64,000 nucleotides of DNA from Aquilaria yunnanensis (Eukaryota; Streptophyta; Magnoliopsida; Malvales; Thymelaeaceae): assembly GCA_039654915.1 (NCBI GenBank), contig CM077600.1:69077992-69141991 (forward strand), written 5' to 3'. The position numbers and the translations under genes are program-made. The notes beneath the pieces were generated by a model. That model had not been told where the DNA came from, made no database searches, and worked only from the letters and a program-made list of their open reading frames with translations. The number at the start of each line of letters is the position of its first letter. Position 1 is the first letter of the stretch. This document shows positions 16,501-30,100 of this stretch, in pieces.

Positions 16501-19500
16501 TTTCGAATGAAATGGAAACATTCACAACTTGTTTGGAAAGAAATTGAAACATTCACAACTTGTTTAGAATGAAATGTAAACATTCACAACTTTGTTTGGA
16601 ATGAAATGGAAAACATTCACAAGTAGTTTGGAAAGAAATGTAAACTTTCACAACATGGTTGGAATGAAATTGAAACATTCACAACTTGTTTGGAACGAAA
16701 TGGAAGCATTCACAAGTAGTTTGGAACAAAATGGAAACATTCACAACGAGTTTGGAATGAAATTGAAACAATCACAACTTCTTTGGAATTAGCTGGAAAC
16801 TGTGAGAACTTGTTCGGAATGAAATTGAAACATTCACAAGTTGTTTGAGATGAAATAGAAACAATTACAACCAGTTTGGAATGAAATGGAAACTTTCAAA
16901 AGTTGTTTTGAATGAAATTGAAATCTTCAAAACTTGTTTGGAATGAAACGGAAACATTCACAACTAGTTTGGAATGAAACAGAAACATTCACAACTAGTT
17001 TGGAACGTGATTGAAACATTCACAACTTGTTTGGAATGAAATGAAAAAAATCACAAGTAGTTTGGAATGAGATTGAGAACAATCACAACTTGTTTAGAAT
17101 GAAATGGAAACATTCACAACATGTTTGGAATGAATTGGAAACATTCACAGCTCATTTCGAATGAAATGGAAACATTCACAACTTGTTAGGAATGGAGTGG
17201 AAACTTTCACAACTTGTTGGGAATGAAATTGAAACACTCACAACCAGTTTGGAATGAAGTGGAAACAACCACAACTAGTTTGGATTGAGTTAGAAAAATT
17301 CACAACGTGTTTGGAACGAAATGGAAACATTCACAACCTGTTCGGAAAAAGGTGGAAACTTTCACTACTTGTTTGGAATGAAATTGAAAGATTCAAACTT
17401 GTTAGGAATGAAGTGGAAACCTTCACAACCTGTTGGGAAAGAAATTGAAACATTCACAACTTGTTTGGAATGAAATGGAAGCATTCACAACTAGTTTGGA
17501 ATGAGATGGAAACATTCACAACTAGTTTGGAATGAAATGGAAGCTTTCACAACTTGTTTGGAATGAAAATGAAACATTCACAACTTGTTTGGAATGAAAT
17601 GAAAAAAATCACAAGTAGTTTGGAATGAAAGTGAAAACAATCACAACTTGTTTAGAATGAAATGGAAACATTCACAACATGTTTGGAATGAATTGGAAAC
17701 ATTCACAACTCATTTCGAATGAAATGGAAACATTCACAACTTGTTCGGAAAGAAATTGAAACATTCACAACTTGTTTAGAATGAAATGTAAACATTCACA
17801 ACTTTGTTTGGAATGAAATGGAAAACATTCACAAGTAGTTTGGAAAGAAATGTAAACTTTCACAACATGGTTGGAATGAAATTGAAACATTCACAACTTG
17901 TTTGGAACGAAATGGAAGCATTCACAAGTAGTTTGGAACAAAATGGAAACATTCACAACGAGTTTGGAATGAAATTGAAACAATCACAACTTCTTTGGAA
18001 TTAGCTGGAAACTGTGAGAACTTGTTCGGAATGAAATTGAAACATTCACAAGTTGTTTGAGATGAAATAGAAACAATTACAACCAGTTTGGAATGAAATG
18101 GAAACTTTCAAAAGTTGTTTTGAATGAAATTGAAATCTTCAAAACTTGTTTGGAATGAAACGGAAACATTCACAACTAGTTTGGAATGAAACAGAAACAT
18201 TCACAACTAGTTTGGAACGTAATTGAAACATTCACAACTTGTTTGGAATGAAATGAAAAAAATCACAAGTAGTTTGGAATGAGATTGAGAACAATCACAA
18301 CTTGTTTAGAATGAAATGGAAACATTCACAACATGTTTGGAATGAATTGGAAACATTCACAGCTCATTTCGAATGAAATGGAAACATTCACAACTTGTTA
18401 GGAATGGAGTGGAAACTTTCACAACTTGTTGGGAATGAAATTGAAACACTCACAACCAGTTTGGAATGAAGTGGAAACAACCACAACTAGTTTGGATTGA
18501 GTTAGAAACATTCACAACGTGTTTGGAATGAAATGGAAACATTCACAACCTGTTCGGAAAAAGGTGGACACTTTCACTACTTGTTTGGAATGAAATTGAA
18601 AGATTCAAACTTGTTAGGAATGAAGTGGAAACCTTCACAACCTGTTTGGAAAGAAATTGAAACATTCACAACTTGTTTGGAATGAAATGGAAACAATCAC
18701 AAGTAGTTTGGAATGAGATGGAAACATTCACAACTAGTTTGGAATGAAATGGAAGCTTTCACAACTTGTTTGGAATGAACATGAAACATTCACAACTTGT
18801 TTGGAATGAAATGAAAAAAATCACAAGTAGTTTGGAATGAAAGTGAAAACAATCACAACTTGTTTAGAATGAAATGGAAACATTCACAACATGTTTGGAA
18901 TGAATTGGAAACATTCACAACTCATTTCGAATGAAATGGAAACATTCACAACTTGTTTGGAAAGAAATTGAAACATTCACAACTTGTTTCGAATGAAATG
19001 TAAACATTCACAACTTTGTTTGGAATGAAATTGAAAACATTCACAAGTAGTTTGGAAAGAAATGTAAACTTTCACAACATGGTTGGAAGGAAATTGAAAC
19101 AATCACAACTTCTTTGGAATTAGCTGGAAACTGTGAGAACTTGTTCGGAATGAAATTGAAACATTCACAAGTTGTTTGAGATGAAATAGAAACAATTACA
19201 ACCAGTTTGGAATGAAATGGAAACTTTCAAAAGTTGTTTTGAATGAAATTGAAATCTTCAAAACTTGTTTGGAATGAAACGGAAACATTCACAACTAGTT
19301 TGGAATGAAACAGAAACATTCACAACTAGTTTGGAACGTGATTGAAACATTCACAACTTTTTTGGAATGAAATGAAAAAAATCACAAGTAGTTTGGAATG
19401 AGATTGAGAACAATCACAACTTGTTTAGAATGAAATGGAAACATTCACAACATGTTTGGAATGAATTGGAAACATTCACAGCTCATTTCGAATGAAATGG

Positions 19501-19530
19501 AAACATTCACAACTTGTTAGGAATGGAGTG

Positions 19531-19535
19531 GAAAC
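19531..19535. repeat. Target-site duplication GAAAC, left copy
   Basis: Repeated at 21130-21134 on the other side of the solo copia LTR. Confidence 0.93.
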
Positions 19536-21129
19536 TGAAGATTTTCAGGATCTCAATAATAACATACTCTTATGTTATTCATTTGTGTATATGCCACATG
19601 CATATAAGTTTTCCATACATATTGTCTCAAAAAACAATATCTAGCATGCTATTTGAGTTCAACATGAATATAGACATACTTATCCAGTCAAACAAACTTA
19701 GTATGCCACTAAGATCATTCATAAAATTTAAATCCTTAGCATGCTACTAAAGCAAGAAAGGATGCGTACCTTCCTTTTTGATAGTCTTGTGCCGAAAAGG
19801 AAAAGGAAGGACTTGATCTTAGAGATACGCCTTGAGGCTTGAATTGAGATGAAGAATCTCAATGTAGTTCCACCCACAATGCTCTAAGAAAGTGTCTAAT
19901 ATTTCGGCTCTTTAAAGGAATGAAAGGAGGAATTTTTCTCTCAAGAAAAATGGTGCAAATTGAGTGTAAAATTCGTACTCACAATGGCCAGCCACTAAAG
20001 GCTATTTATAGATGACCAAAAGGCACACCTTTACACCAAGAAAGGTGTCCTTTAAGCCAAAGAACACTTCCCTTGGCTAAGGGTCATGTATGGTGGCGAA
20101 AATACATGTCTTTTAGCCAAGGAACACTTCCTTTGGCCTATAACCACCCATAACTACCTTATGGGCGAAAATACATGTCTTTTAAGTCAAGGAACACTTC
20201 CTTTGGCCTATAACCACCCATAACTACCTTATGGGCGAAAATACATGTCTTTTAAGTCTAAAGGACATCACATTTGGTGCAATAACCACCTCAACCACCT
20301 CCATGGCCGAACATACATGTCCTTTAAAGTCAAAGGACATCACTCTTGGTGCTATAAGCACCCTATGGCCGAATATACATGTCCATTCACCCAAGGAACA
20401 CTTCCTTTGGATGAAAGGACATGTTCTTTTAGCCAAGAGTTATTTCTTTTGATGAAGAGACATACCTTTACACAAAAGATGTGTCTCTTGGTGGTTTTGA
20501 GCTAAAAACAAGGTGAGCTGGCACAAAGCTAGCTCAATATGCTACTTATGCACCATTGAGCTCCTTTGAGCTCCAACCTAGCACCATGAACTAAGGTCCA
20601 GCTCCAAGAACTGACCTTGAGCTGGAGTTAGCTGCTTTCAGCTGAAGTAAACTGAAGTCCAGCTACACTCAGCTACCAAAAGCTGAAGTGAGCTGACTTG
20701 AGCTGACTTGAGCTGAAGTCCAGCTACATTCAGCTACCATAAGCTGAAGTGAGCTGACTTGAGCTTACTTGAGCTAACTTGAGCTGAAGTCCAGCTACAT
20801 TCAGCTACCATAAGCTGAAGTGAGCTGACTTGAGCTGAAGTCCAGCTACATTCAGCTACCATAAGCTGAAGTGAGCTGACTTGAGCTAACTTGAGCTGAA
20901 GTCCAGCTACATTCAGCTACCATAAGCTGAAGTGAGCTGACTTGAGCTGACTTGAGCTAACTTGAGCTGAAGTCCAGCTACTTTGAGCTACTTATAGCTG
21001 AAGTGAGCTGACTTGAGCTAAGGGGAGCTACTTCTAGCTGCCTTAGATACCTTTTCAAGCTATAGTTAGCTCAACGAGCTCAAATCCTATCTTAAAAGGA
21101 AGGATCTTGGTGCGCCAAGAATTCCAACA
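19536..21129 (-). mobile_element. Solo Ty1/copia LTR (1594 bp)
   Basis: It starts TGAAGATTTTC and ends ATTCCAACA, flanked by GAAAC duplications, with no internal region. It is closely related to the 1586-bp LTRs of copia A; the 8-bp difference comes mainly from AGCT-rich repeat number. The TATA box (CTATAAATAG on the minus strand, about 20002-20011) gives minus orientation. Overlapping 70-86 residue frames around 20224-20505 recur in each sibling LTR on both strands and are not called as genes. Confidence 0.94.
20641..21005 (-). repeat. AGCT-rich tandem repeat inside copia LTR
   Basis: A unit of about 51 bp contains AGCTGAAGTCCAGCTAC and AGCTGAAGTGAGCTGACTTG, with a nested 10-bp AGCTGACTTG/AGCTAACTTG that varies in number. 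Copy number accounts for most LTR length differences in this family. The same block lies at about 41881-42245, 49058-49415, 53045-53245 and 60002-60202. Confidence 0.85.
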
Positions 21130-21134
21130 GAAAC
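21130..21134. repeat. Target-site duplication GAAAC, right copy
   Basis: Right partner of 19531-19535. Confidence 0.93.
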
Positions 21135-24100
21135 TTTCACAACTTGTTGGGAATGAAATTGAAACACTCACAACCAGTTTGGAATGAAGTGGAAACAACC
21201 ACAACTAGTTTGGATTGAGTTAGAAACATTCACAACGTGTTTGGAATGAAATGGAAACATTCACAACCTGTTCGGAAAAAGGTGGAAACTTTCACTACTT
21301 GTTTGGAATGAAATTGAAAGATTCAAACTTGTTAGGAATGAAGTGGAAACCTTCACAACCTGTTGGGAAAGAAATTGAAACATTCACAACTTGTTTGGAA
21401 TGAAATGGAAACATTCACAACTAGTTTGGAATGAGATGGAAACATTCACAACTAGTTTGGAATGAAATGGAAGCTTTCACAACTTGTTTGGAATGAAAAT
21501 GAAACATTCACAACTTGTTTGGAATGAAATGAAAAAAATCACAAGTAGTTTGGAATGAAAGTGAAAACAATCACAACTTGTTTAGAATGAAATGGAAACA
21601 TTCACAACATGTTTGGAATGAATTGGAAACATTCACAACTCATTTCGAATGAAATGGAAACATTCACAACCTGTTTGGAAAGAAATTGAAACATTCACAA
21701 CTTGTTTAGAATGAAATGTAAACATTCACAACTTTGTTTGGAATGAAATGGAAAACATTCACAAGTAGTTTGGAAAGAAATGTAAACTTTCACAACATGG
21801 TTGGAATGAAATTGAAACATTCACAACTTGTTTGGAACGAAATGGAAGCATTCACAAGTAGTTTGGAACAAAATGGAAACATTCACAACGAGTTTGGAAT
21901 GAAATTGAAACAATCACAACTTCTTTGGAATTAGCTGGAAACTGTGAGAACTTGTTCGGAATGAAATTGAAACATTCACAAGTTGTTTGAGATGAAATAG
22001 AAACAATTACAACCAGTTTGGAATGAAATGGAAACTTTCAAAAGTTGTTTTGAATGAAATTGAAATCTTCAAAACTTGTTTGGAATGAAACGGAAACATT
22101 CACAACTAGTTTGGAATGAAACAGAAACATTCACAACTAGTTTGGAACGTGATTGAAACATTCACAACTTTTTTGGAATGAAATGAAAAAAATCACAAGT
22201 AGTTTGGAATGAGATTGAGAACAATCACAACTTGTTTAGAATGAAATGGAAACATTCACAACATGTTTGGAATGAATTGGAAACATTCACAGCTCATTTC
22301 GAATGAAATGGAAACATTCACAACTTGTTAGGAATGGAGTGGAAACTTTCACAACTTGTTGGGAATGAAATTGAAACACACACAACCAGTTTGGAATGAA
22401 GTGGAAACAACCACAACTAGTTTGGATTGAGTTAGAAACATTCACAACGTGTTTGGAATGAAATGGAAACATTCACAACCTGTTCGGAAAAAGGTGGAAA
22501 CTTTCATTACTTGTTTGGAATGAAATTGAAAGATTCAAACTTGTTAGGAATGAAGTGGAAACCTTCACAACCTGTTGGGAAAGAAATTGAAACATTCACA
22601 ACTTGTTTGGAATGAAAAGGAAACATTCACACCTAGTTTGGAATGAGATGGAAACATTCACAACTAGTTTGGAATGAAATGGAAGCTTTCACAACTTGTT
22701 TGGAATGAAATGAAAAAAATCACAAGTAGTTTGGAATGAAAGTGAAAACAATCACAACTTGTTTAGAATGAAATGGAAACATTCACAACATGTTTGGAAT
22801 GAATTGGAAACATTCACAACTCATTTCGAATGAAATGGAAACATTCACAACTTGTTTGGAAAGAAATTGAAACATTCACAACTTGTTTAGAATGAAATGT
22901 AAACATTCACAACTTTGTTTGGAATGAAATGGAAAACATTCACAAGTAGTTTGGAAAGAAATGTAAACTTTCACAACATGGTTGGAATGAAATTGAAACA
23001 TTCACAACTTGTTTGGAACGAAATGGAAGCATTCACAAGTAGTTTGGAACAAAATGGAAACATTCACAACGAGTTTGGAATGAAATTGAAACAATCACAA
23101 CTTCTTTGGAATTAGCTGGAAACTGTGAGAACTTGTTCGGAATGAAATTGAAACATTCACAAGTTGTTTGAGATGAAATAGAAACAATTACAACCAGTTT
23201 GGAATGAAATGGAAACTTTCAAAAGTTGTTTTGAATGAAATTGAAATCTTCAAAACTTGTTTGGAATGAAACGGAAACATTCACAACTAGTTTGGAATGA
23301 AACAAAAACATTAACAACTAGTTTGGATCGTGATTGAAACATTCACAACTTTTTTGGAATGAAATGAAAAAAATCACAAGTAGTTTGGAATGAGATTGAG
23401 AACAATCACAACTTGTTTAGAATGAAATGGAAACATTCACAACATGTTTGGAATGAATTAGAAACATTCACAGCTCATTTCGAATGAAATGGAAACATTC
23501 ACAACTTGTTAGGAATGGAGTGGAAACTTTCACAACTTGTTGGGAATGAAATTGAAACACTCACAACCAGTTTGGAATGAAGTGGAAACAACCACAACTA
23601 GTTCGGATTGAGTTAGAAAAATTCACAACGTGTTTGGAACGAAATGGAAACATTCACAACCTGTTCGGAAAAAGGTGGAAACTTTCACTACTTGTTTGGA
23701 ATGAAATTGAAAGATTCAAACTTGTTAGGAATGAAGTGGAAACCTTCACAACCTGTTGGGAAAGAAATTGAAACATTCACAACTTGTTTGGAATGAAATG
23801 GAAGCATTCACAACTAGTTTGGAATGAGATGGAAACATTCACAACTAGTTTGGAATGAAATGGAAGCTTTCACAACTTGTTTGGAATGAAAATGAAACAT
23901 TCACAACTTGTTTGGAATGAAATGAAAAAAATCACAAGTAGTTTGGAATGAAAGTGAAAACAATCACAACTTGTTTAGAATGAAATGGAAACATTCACAA
24001 CATGTTTGGAATGAATTGGAAACATTCACAACTCATTTCGAATGAAATGGAAACATTCACAACTTGTTTGGAAAGAAATTGAAACATTCACAACTTGTTT

Positions 24101-27100
24101 AGAATGAAATGTAAACATTCACAACTTTGTTTGGAATGAAATGGAAAACATTCACAAGTAGTTTGGAAAGAAATGTAAACTTTCACAACATGGTTGGAAT
24201 GAAATTGAAACATTCACAACTTGTTTGGAACGAAATGGAAGCATTCACAAGTAGTTTGGAACAAAATGGAAACATTCACAACGAGTTTGGAATGAAATTG
24301 AAACAATCACAACTTCTTTGGAATTAGCTGGAAACTGTGAGAACTTGTTCGGAATGAAATTGAAACATTCACAAGTTGTTTGAGATGAAATAGAAACAAT
24401 TACAACCAGTTTGGAATGAAATGGAAACTTTCAAAAGTTGTTTTGAATGAAATTGAAATCTTCAAAACTTGTTTGGAATGAAACGGAAACATTCACAACT
24501 AGTTTGGAATGAAACAGAAACATTCACAACTAGTTTGGAACGTAATTGAAACATTCATAACTTGTTTGGAATGAAATGAAAAAAATCACAAGTAGTTTGG
24601 AATGAGATTGAGAACAATCACAACTTGTTTAGAATGAAATGGAAACATTCACAACATGTTTGGAATGAATTGGAAACATTCACAGCTCATTTCGAATGAA
24701 ATGGAAACATTCACAACTTGTTAGGAATGGAGTGGAAACTTTCACAACTTGTTGGGAATGAAATTGAAACACTCACAACCAGTTAGGAATGAAGTGGAAA
24801 CAACCACAACTAGTTTGGATTGAGTTAGAAAAATTCACAACGTGTTTGGAACGAAATGGAAACATTCACAACCTGTTCGGAAAAAGGTGGAAACTTTCAC
24901 TACTTGTTTGGAATGAAATTGAAAGATTCAAACTTGTTAGGAATGAAGTGGAAACCTTCACAACCTGTTGGGAAAGAAATTGAAACATTCACAACTTGTT
25001 TGGAATGAAATGGAAGCATTCACAACTAGTTTGGAATGAGATGGAAACATTCACAACTAGTTTGGAATGAAATGGAAGCTTTCACAACTTGTTTGGAATG
25101 AAAATGTAACATTCACAACTTGTTTGGAATGAAATGAAAAAAATCACAAGTAATTTGGAATGAAAGTGAAAACAATCACAACTTGTTTAGAATGAAATAG
25201 AAACATTCACAACATGTTTGGAATGAATTGGAAACATTCACAACTCATTTCGAATGAAATGGAAACATTCACAACTTGTTTGGAAAGAAATTGAAACATT
25301 CACAACTTGTTTAGAATGAAATGTAAACATTCACAACTTTATTTGGAATGAAATGGAAAACATTCACAAGTAGTTTGGAAAGAAATGTAAACTTTCACAA
25401 CATGGTTGGAATGAAATTGAAACATTCACAACTTGTTTGGAACGAAATGGAAGCATTCACAAGTAGTTTGGAACAAAATGGAAACATTCACAACGAGTTT
25501 GGAATGAAATTGAAACAATCACAACTTCTTTGGAATTAGCTGGAAACTGTGAGAACTTGTTCGGAATGAAATTGAAACATTCACAAGTTGTTTGAGATGA
25601 AATAGAAACAATTACAACCAGTTTGGAATGAAATGGAAACTTTCAAAAGTTGTTTTGAATGAAATTGAAATCTTCAAAACTTGTTTGGAATGAAACGGAA
25701 ACATTCACAACTAGTTTGGAATGAAACAGAAACATTCACAACTAGTTTGGAACGTAATTGAAACATTCACAACTTGTTTGGAATGAAATGAAAAAAATCA
25801 CAAGTAGTTTGGAATGAGATTGAGAACAATCACAACTTGTTTAGAATGAAATGGAAACATTCACAACATGTTTGGAATGAATTGGAAACATTCACAGCTC
25901 ATTTCGAATGAAATGGAAACATTCACAACTTGTTTGGAAAGAAATTGAAACATTCACAACTTGTTTAGAATGAAATGTAAACATTCACAACTTTGTTTGG
26001 AATGAAATGGAAAACATTCACAAGTAGTTTGGAAAGAAATGTAAACTTTCACAACATGGTTGGAATGAAATTGAAACATTCACAACTTGTTTGGAACGAA
26101 ATGGAAGCATTCACAAGTAGTTTGGAACAAAATGGAAACATTCACAACGAGTTTGGAATGAAATTGAAACAATCACAACTTCTTTGGAATTAGCTGGAAA
26201 CTGTGAGAACTTGTTCGGAATGAAATTGAAACATTCACAAGTTGTTTGAGATGAAATAGAAACAATTACAACCAGTTTGGAATGAAATGGAAACTTTCAA
26301 AAGTTGTTTTGAATGAAATTGAAATCTTCAAAACTTGTTTGGAATGAAACGGAAACATTCACAACTAGTTTGGAATGAAACAGAAACATTCACAACTAGT
26401 TTGGAACGTAATTGAAACATTCACAACTTGTTTGGAATAAATGAAAAAAATCACAAGTAGTTTGGAATGAGATTGAGAACAATCACAACTTGTTTAGAAT
26501 GAAATCGAAACATTCACAACATGTTTGGAATGAATTGGAAACATTCACAGCTCATTTCGAATGAAATGGAAACATTCACAACTTGTTTGGAAAGAAATTG
26601 AAACATTCACAACTTGTTTAGAATGAAATGTAAACATTCACAACTTTGTTTGGAATGAAATGGAAAACATTCACAAGTAGTTTGGAAAGAAATGTAAACT
26701 TTCACAACATGGTTGGAATGAAATTGAAACATTCACAACTTGTTTGGAACGAAATGGAAGCATTCACAAGTAGTTTGGAACAAAATGGAAACATTCACAA
26801 CGAGTTTGGAATGAAATTGAAACAATCACAACTTCTTTGGAATTAGCTGGAAACTGTGAGAACTTGTTCGGAATGAAATTGAAACATTCACAAGTTGTTT
26901 GAGATGAAATAGAAACAATTACAACCAGTTTGGAATGAAATGGAAACTTTCAAAAGTTGTTTTGAATGAAATTGAAATCTTCAAAACTTGTTTGGAATGA
27001 AACGGAAACATTCACAACTAGTTTGGAATGAAACAGAAACATTCACAACTAGTTTGGAACGTAATTGAAACATTCACAACTTGTTTGGAATGAAATGAAA

Positions 27101-30100
27101 AAAATCACAAGTAGTTTGGAATGAGATTGAGAACAATCACAACTTGTTTAGAATGAAATGGAAACATTCACAACATGTTTGGAATGAATTGGAAACATTC
27201 ACAGCTCATTTCGAATGAAATGGAAACATTCACAACTTGTTAGGAATGGAGTGGAAACTTTCACAACTTGTTGGGAATGAAATTGAAACACTCACAACCA
27301 GTTAGGAATGAAGTGGAAACAACCACAACTAGTTTGGATTGAGTTAGAAAAATTCACAACGTGTTTGGAACGAAATGGAAACATTCACAACCTGTTCGGA
27401 AAAAGGTGGAAACTTTCACTACTTGTTTGGAATGAAATTGAAAGATTCAAACTTGTTAGGAATGAAGTGGAAACCTTCACAACCTGTTGGGAAAGAAATT
27501 GAAACATTCACAACTTGTTTGGAATGAAATGGAAGCATTCACAACTAGTTTGGAATGAGATGGAAACATTCACAACTAGTTTGGAATGAAATGGAAGCTT
27601 TCACAACTTGTTTGGAATGAAAATGTAACATTCACAACTTGTTTGGAATGAAATGAAAAAAATCACAAGTAATTTTGAATGAAAGTGAAAACAATCACAA
27701 CTTGTTTAGAATGAAATAGAAACATTCACAACATGTTTGGAATGAATTGGAAACATTCACAACTCATTTCGAATGAAATGGAAACATTCACAACTTGTTT
27801 GGAAAGAAATTGAAACATTCACAACTTGTTTAGAATGAAATGTAAACATTCACAACTTTATTTGGAATGAAATGGAAAACATTCACAAGTAGTTTGGAAA
27901 GAAATGTAAACTTTCACAACATGGTTGGAATGAAATTGAAACATTCACAACTTGTTTGGAACGAAATGGAAGCATTCACAAGTAGTTTGGAACAAAATGG
28001 AAACATTCACAACGAGTTTGGAATGAAATTGAAACAATCACAACTTCTTTGGAATTAGCTGGAAACTGTGAGAACTTGTTCGGAATGAAATTGAAACATT
28101 CACAAGTTGTTTGAGATGAAATAGAAACAATTACAACCAGTTTGGAATGAAATGGAAACTTTCAAAAGTTGTTTTGAATGAAATTGAAATCTTCAAAACT
28201 TGTTTGGAATGAAACGGAAACATTCACAACTAGTTTGGAATGAAACAGAAACATTCACAACTAGTTTGGAACGTAATTGAAACATTCACAACTTGTTTGG
28301 AATGAAATGAAAAAAATCACAAGTAGTTTGGAATGAGATTGAGAACAATCACAACTTGTTTAGAATGAAATGGAAACATTCACAACATGTTTGGAATGAA
28401 TTGGAAACATTCACAGCTCATTTCGAATGAAATGGAAACATTCACAACTTGTTTGGAAAGAAATTGAAACATTCACAACTTGTTTAGAATGAAATGTAAA
28501 CATTCACAACTTTGTTTGGAATGAAATGGAAAACATTCACAAGTAGTTTGGAAAGAAATGTAAACTTTCACAACATGGTTGGAATGAAATTGAAACATTC
28601 ACAACTTGTTTGGAACGAAATGGAAGCATTCACAAGTAGTTTGGAACAAAATGGAAACATTCACAACGAGTTTGGAATGAAATTGAAACAATCACAACTT
28701 CTTTGGAATTAGCTGGAAACTGTGAGAACTTGTTCGGAATGAAATTGAAACATTCACAAGTTGTTTGAGATGAAATAGAAACAATTACAACCAGTTTGGA
28801 ATGAAATGGAAACTTTCAAAAGTTGTTTTGAATGAAATTGAAATCTTCAAAACTTGTTTGGAATGAAACGGAAACATTCACAACTAGTTTGGAAGGAAAC
28901 AGAAACATTCACAACTAGTTTGGAACGTAATTGAAACATTCACAACTTGTTTGGAATGAAATGAAAAAAATCACAAGTAGTTTGGAATGAGATTGAGAAC
29001 AATCACAACTTGTTTAGAATGAAATCGAAACATTCACAACATGTTTGGAATGAATTGGAAACATTCACAGCTCATTTCGAATGAAATGGAAACATTCACA
29101 ACTTGTTTGGAAAGAAATTGAAACATTCACAACTTGTTTAGAATGAAATGTAAACATTCACAACTTTGTTTGGAATGAAATGGAAAACATTCACAAGTAG
29201 TTTGGAAAGAAATGTAAACTTTCACAACATGGTTGGAATGAAATTGAAACATTCACAACTTGTTTGGAACGAAATGGAAGCATTCACAAGTAGTTTGGAA
29301 CAAAATGGAAACATTCACAACGAGTTTGGAATGAAATTGAAACAATCACAACTTCTTTGGAATTAGCTGGAAACTGTGAGAACTTGTTCGGAATGAAATT
29401 GAAACATTCACAAGTTGTTTGAGATGAAATAGAAACAATTACAACCAGTTTGGAATGAAATGGAAACTTTCAAAAGTTGTTTTGAATGAAATTGAAATCT
29501 TCAAAACTTGTTTGGAATGAAACGGAAACATTCACAACTAGTTTGGAATGAAACAGAAACATTCACAACTAGTTTGGAACGTAATTGAAACATTCACAAC
29601 TTGTTTGGAATGAAATGAAAAAAATCACAAGTAGTTTGGAATGAGATTGAGAACAATCACAACTTGTTTAGAATGAAATGGAAACATTCACAACATGTTT
29701 GGAATGAATTGGAAACATTCACAGCTCATTTCGAATGAAATGGAAACATTCACAACTTGTTAGGAATGGAGTGGAAACTTTCACAACTTGTTGGGAATGA
29801 AATTGAAACACACACAACCAGTTTGGAATGAAGTGGAAACAACCACAACTAGTTTGGATTGAGTTAGAAACATTCACAACGTGTTTGGAATGAAATGGAA
29901 ACATTCACAACCTGTTCGGAAAAAGGTGGAAACTTTCATTACTTGTTTGGAATGAAATTGAAAGATTCAAACTTGTTAGGAATGAAGTGGAAACCTTCAC
30001 AACCTGTTGGGAAAGAAATTGAAACATTCACAACTTGTTTGGAATGAAAAGGAAACATTCACACCTAGTTTGGAATGAGATGGAAACATTCACAACTAGT

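Larger units (their letters stand above)
13592..19535. repeat. 31-bp satellite array, segment 2
   Basis: Higher-order units are marked by the ACTTTGTTTGG monomer near 13607, 14819, 16031, 16592, 17804 and 19016 (spacings 1212, 1212, 561, 1212, 1212). The 16031 and 19016 units both lack 93 bp (three monomers) around GGTTGGAAGG at about 16096 and 19081, exactly 2985 bp apart. They also share other private variants, so one was copied from the other. No gene is seen. Confidence 0.95.

Noticed and set aside
20224..20505. Three overlapping 70-86 residue frames on both strands, repeated at 41464, 48642, 53382 and 60339
   Set aside because: They sit in the repeat-rich part of the copia LTR. In B the 62-bp deletion shortens them with no sign of constraint.
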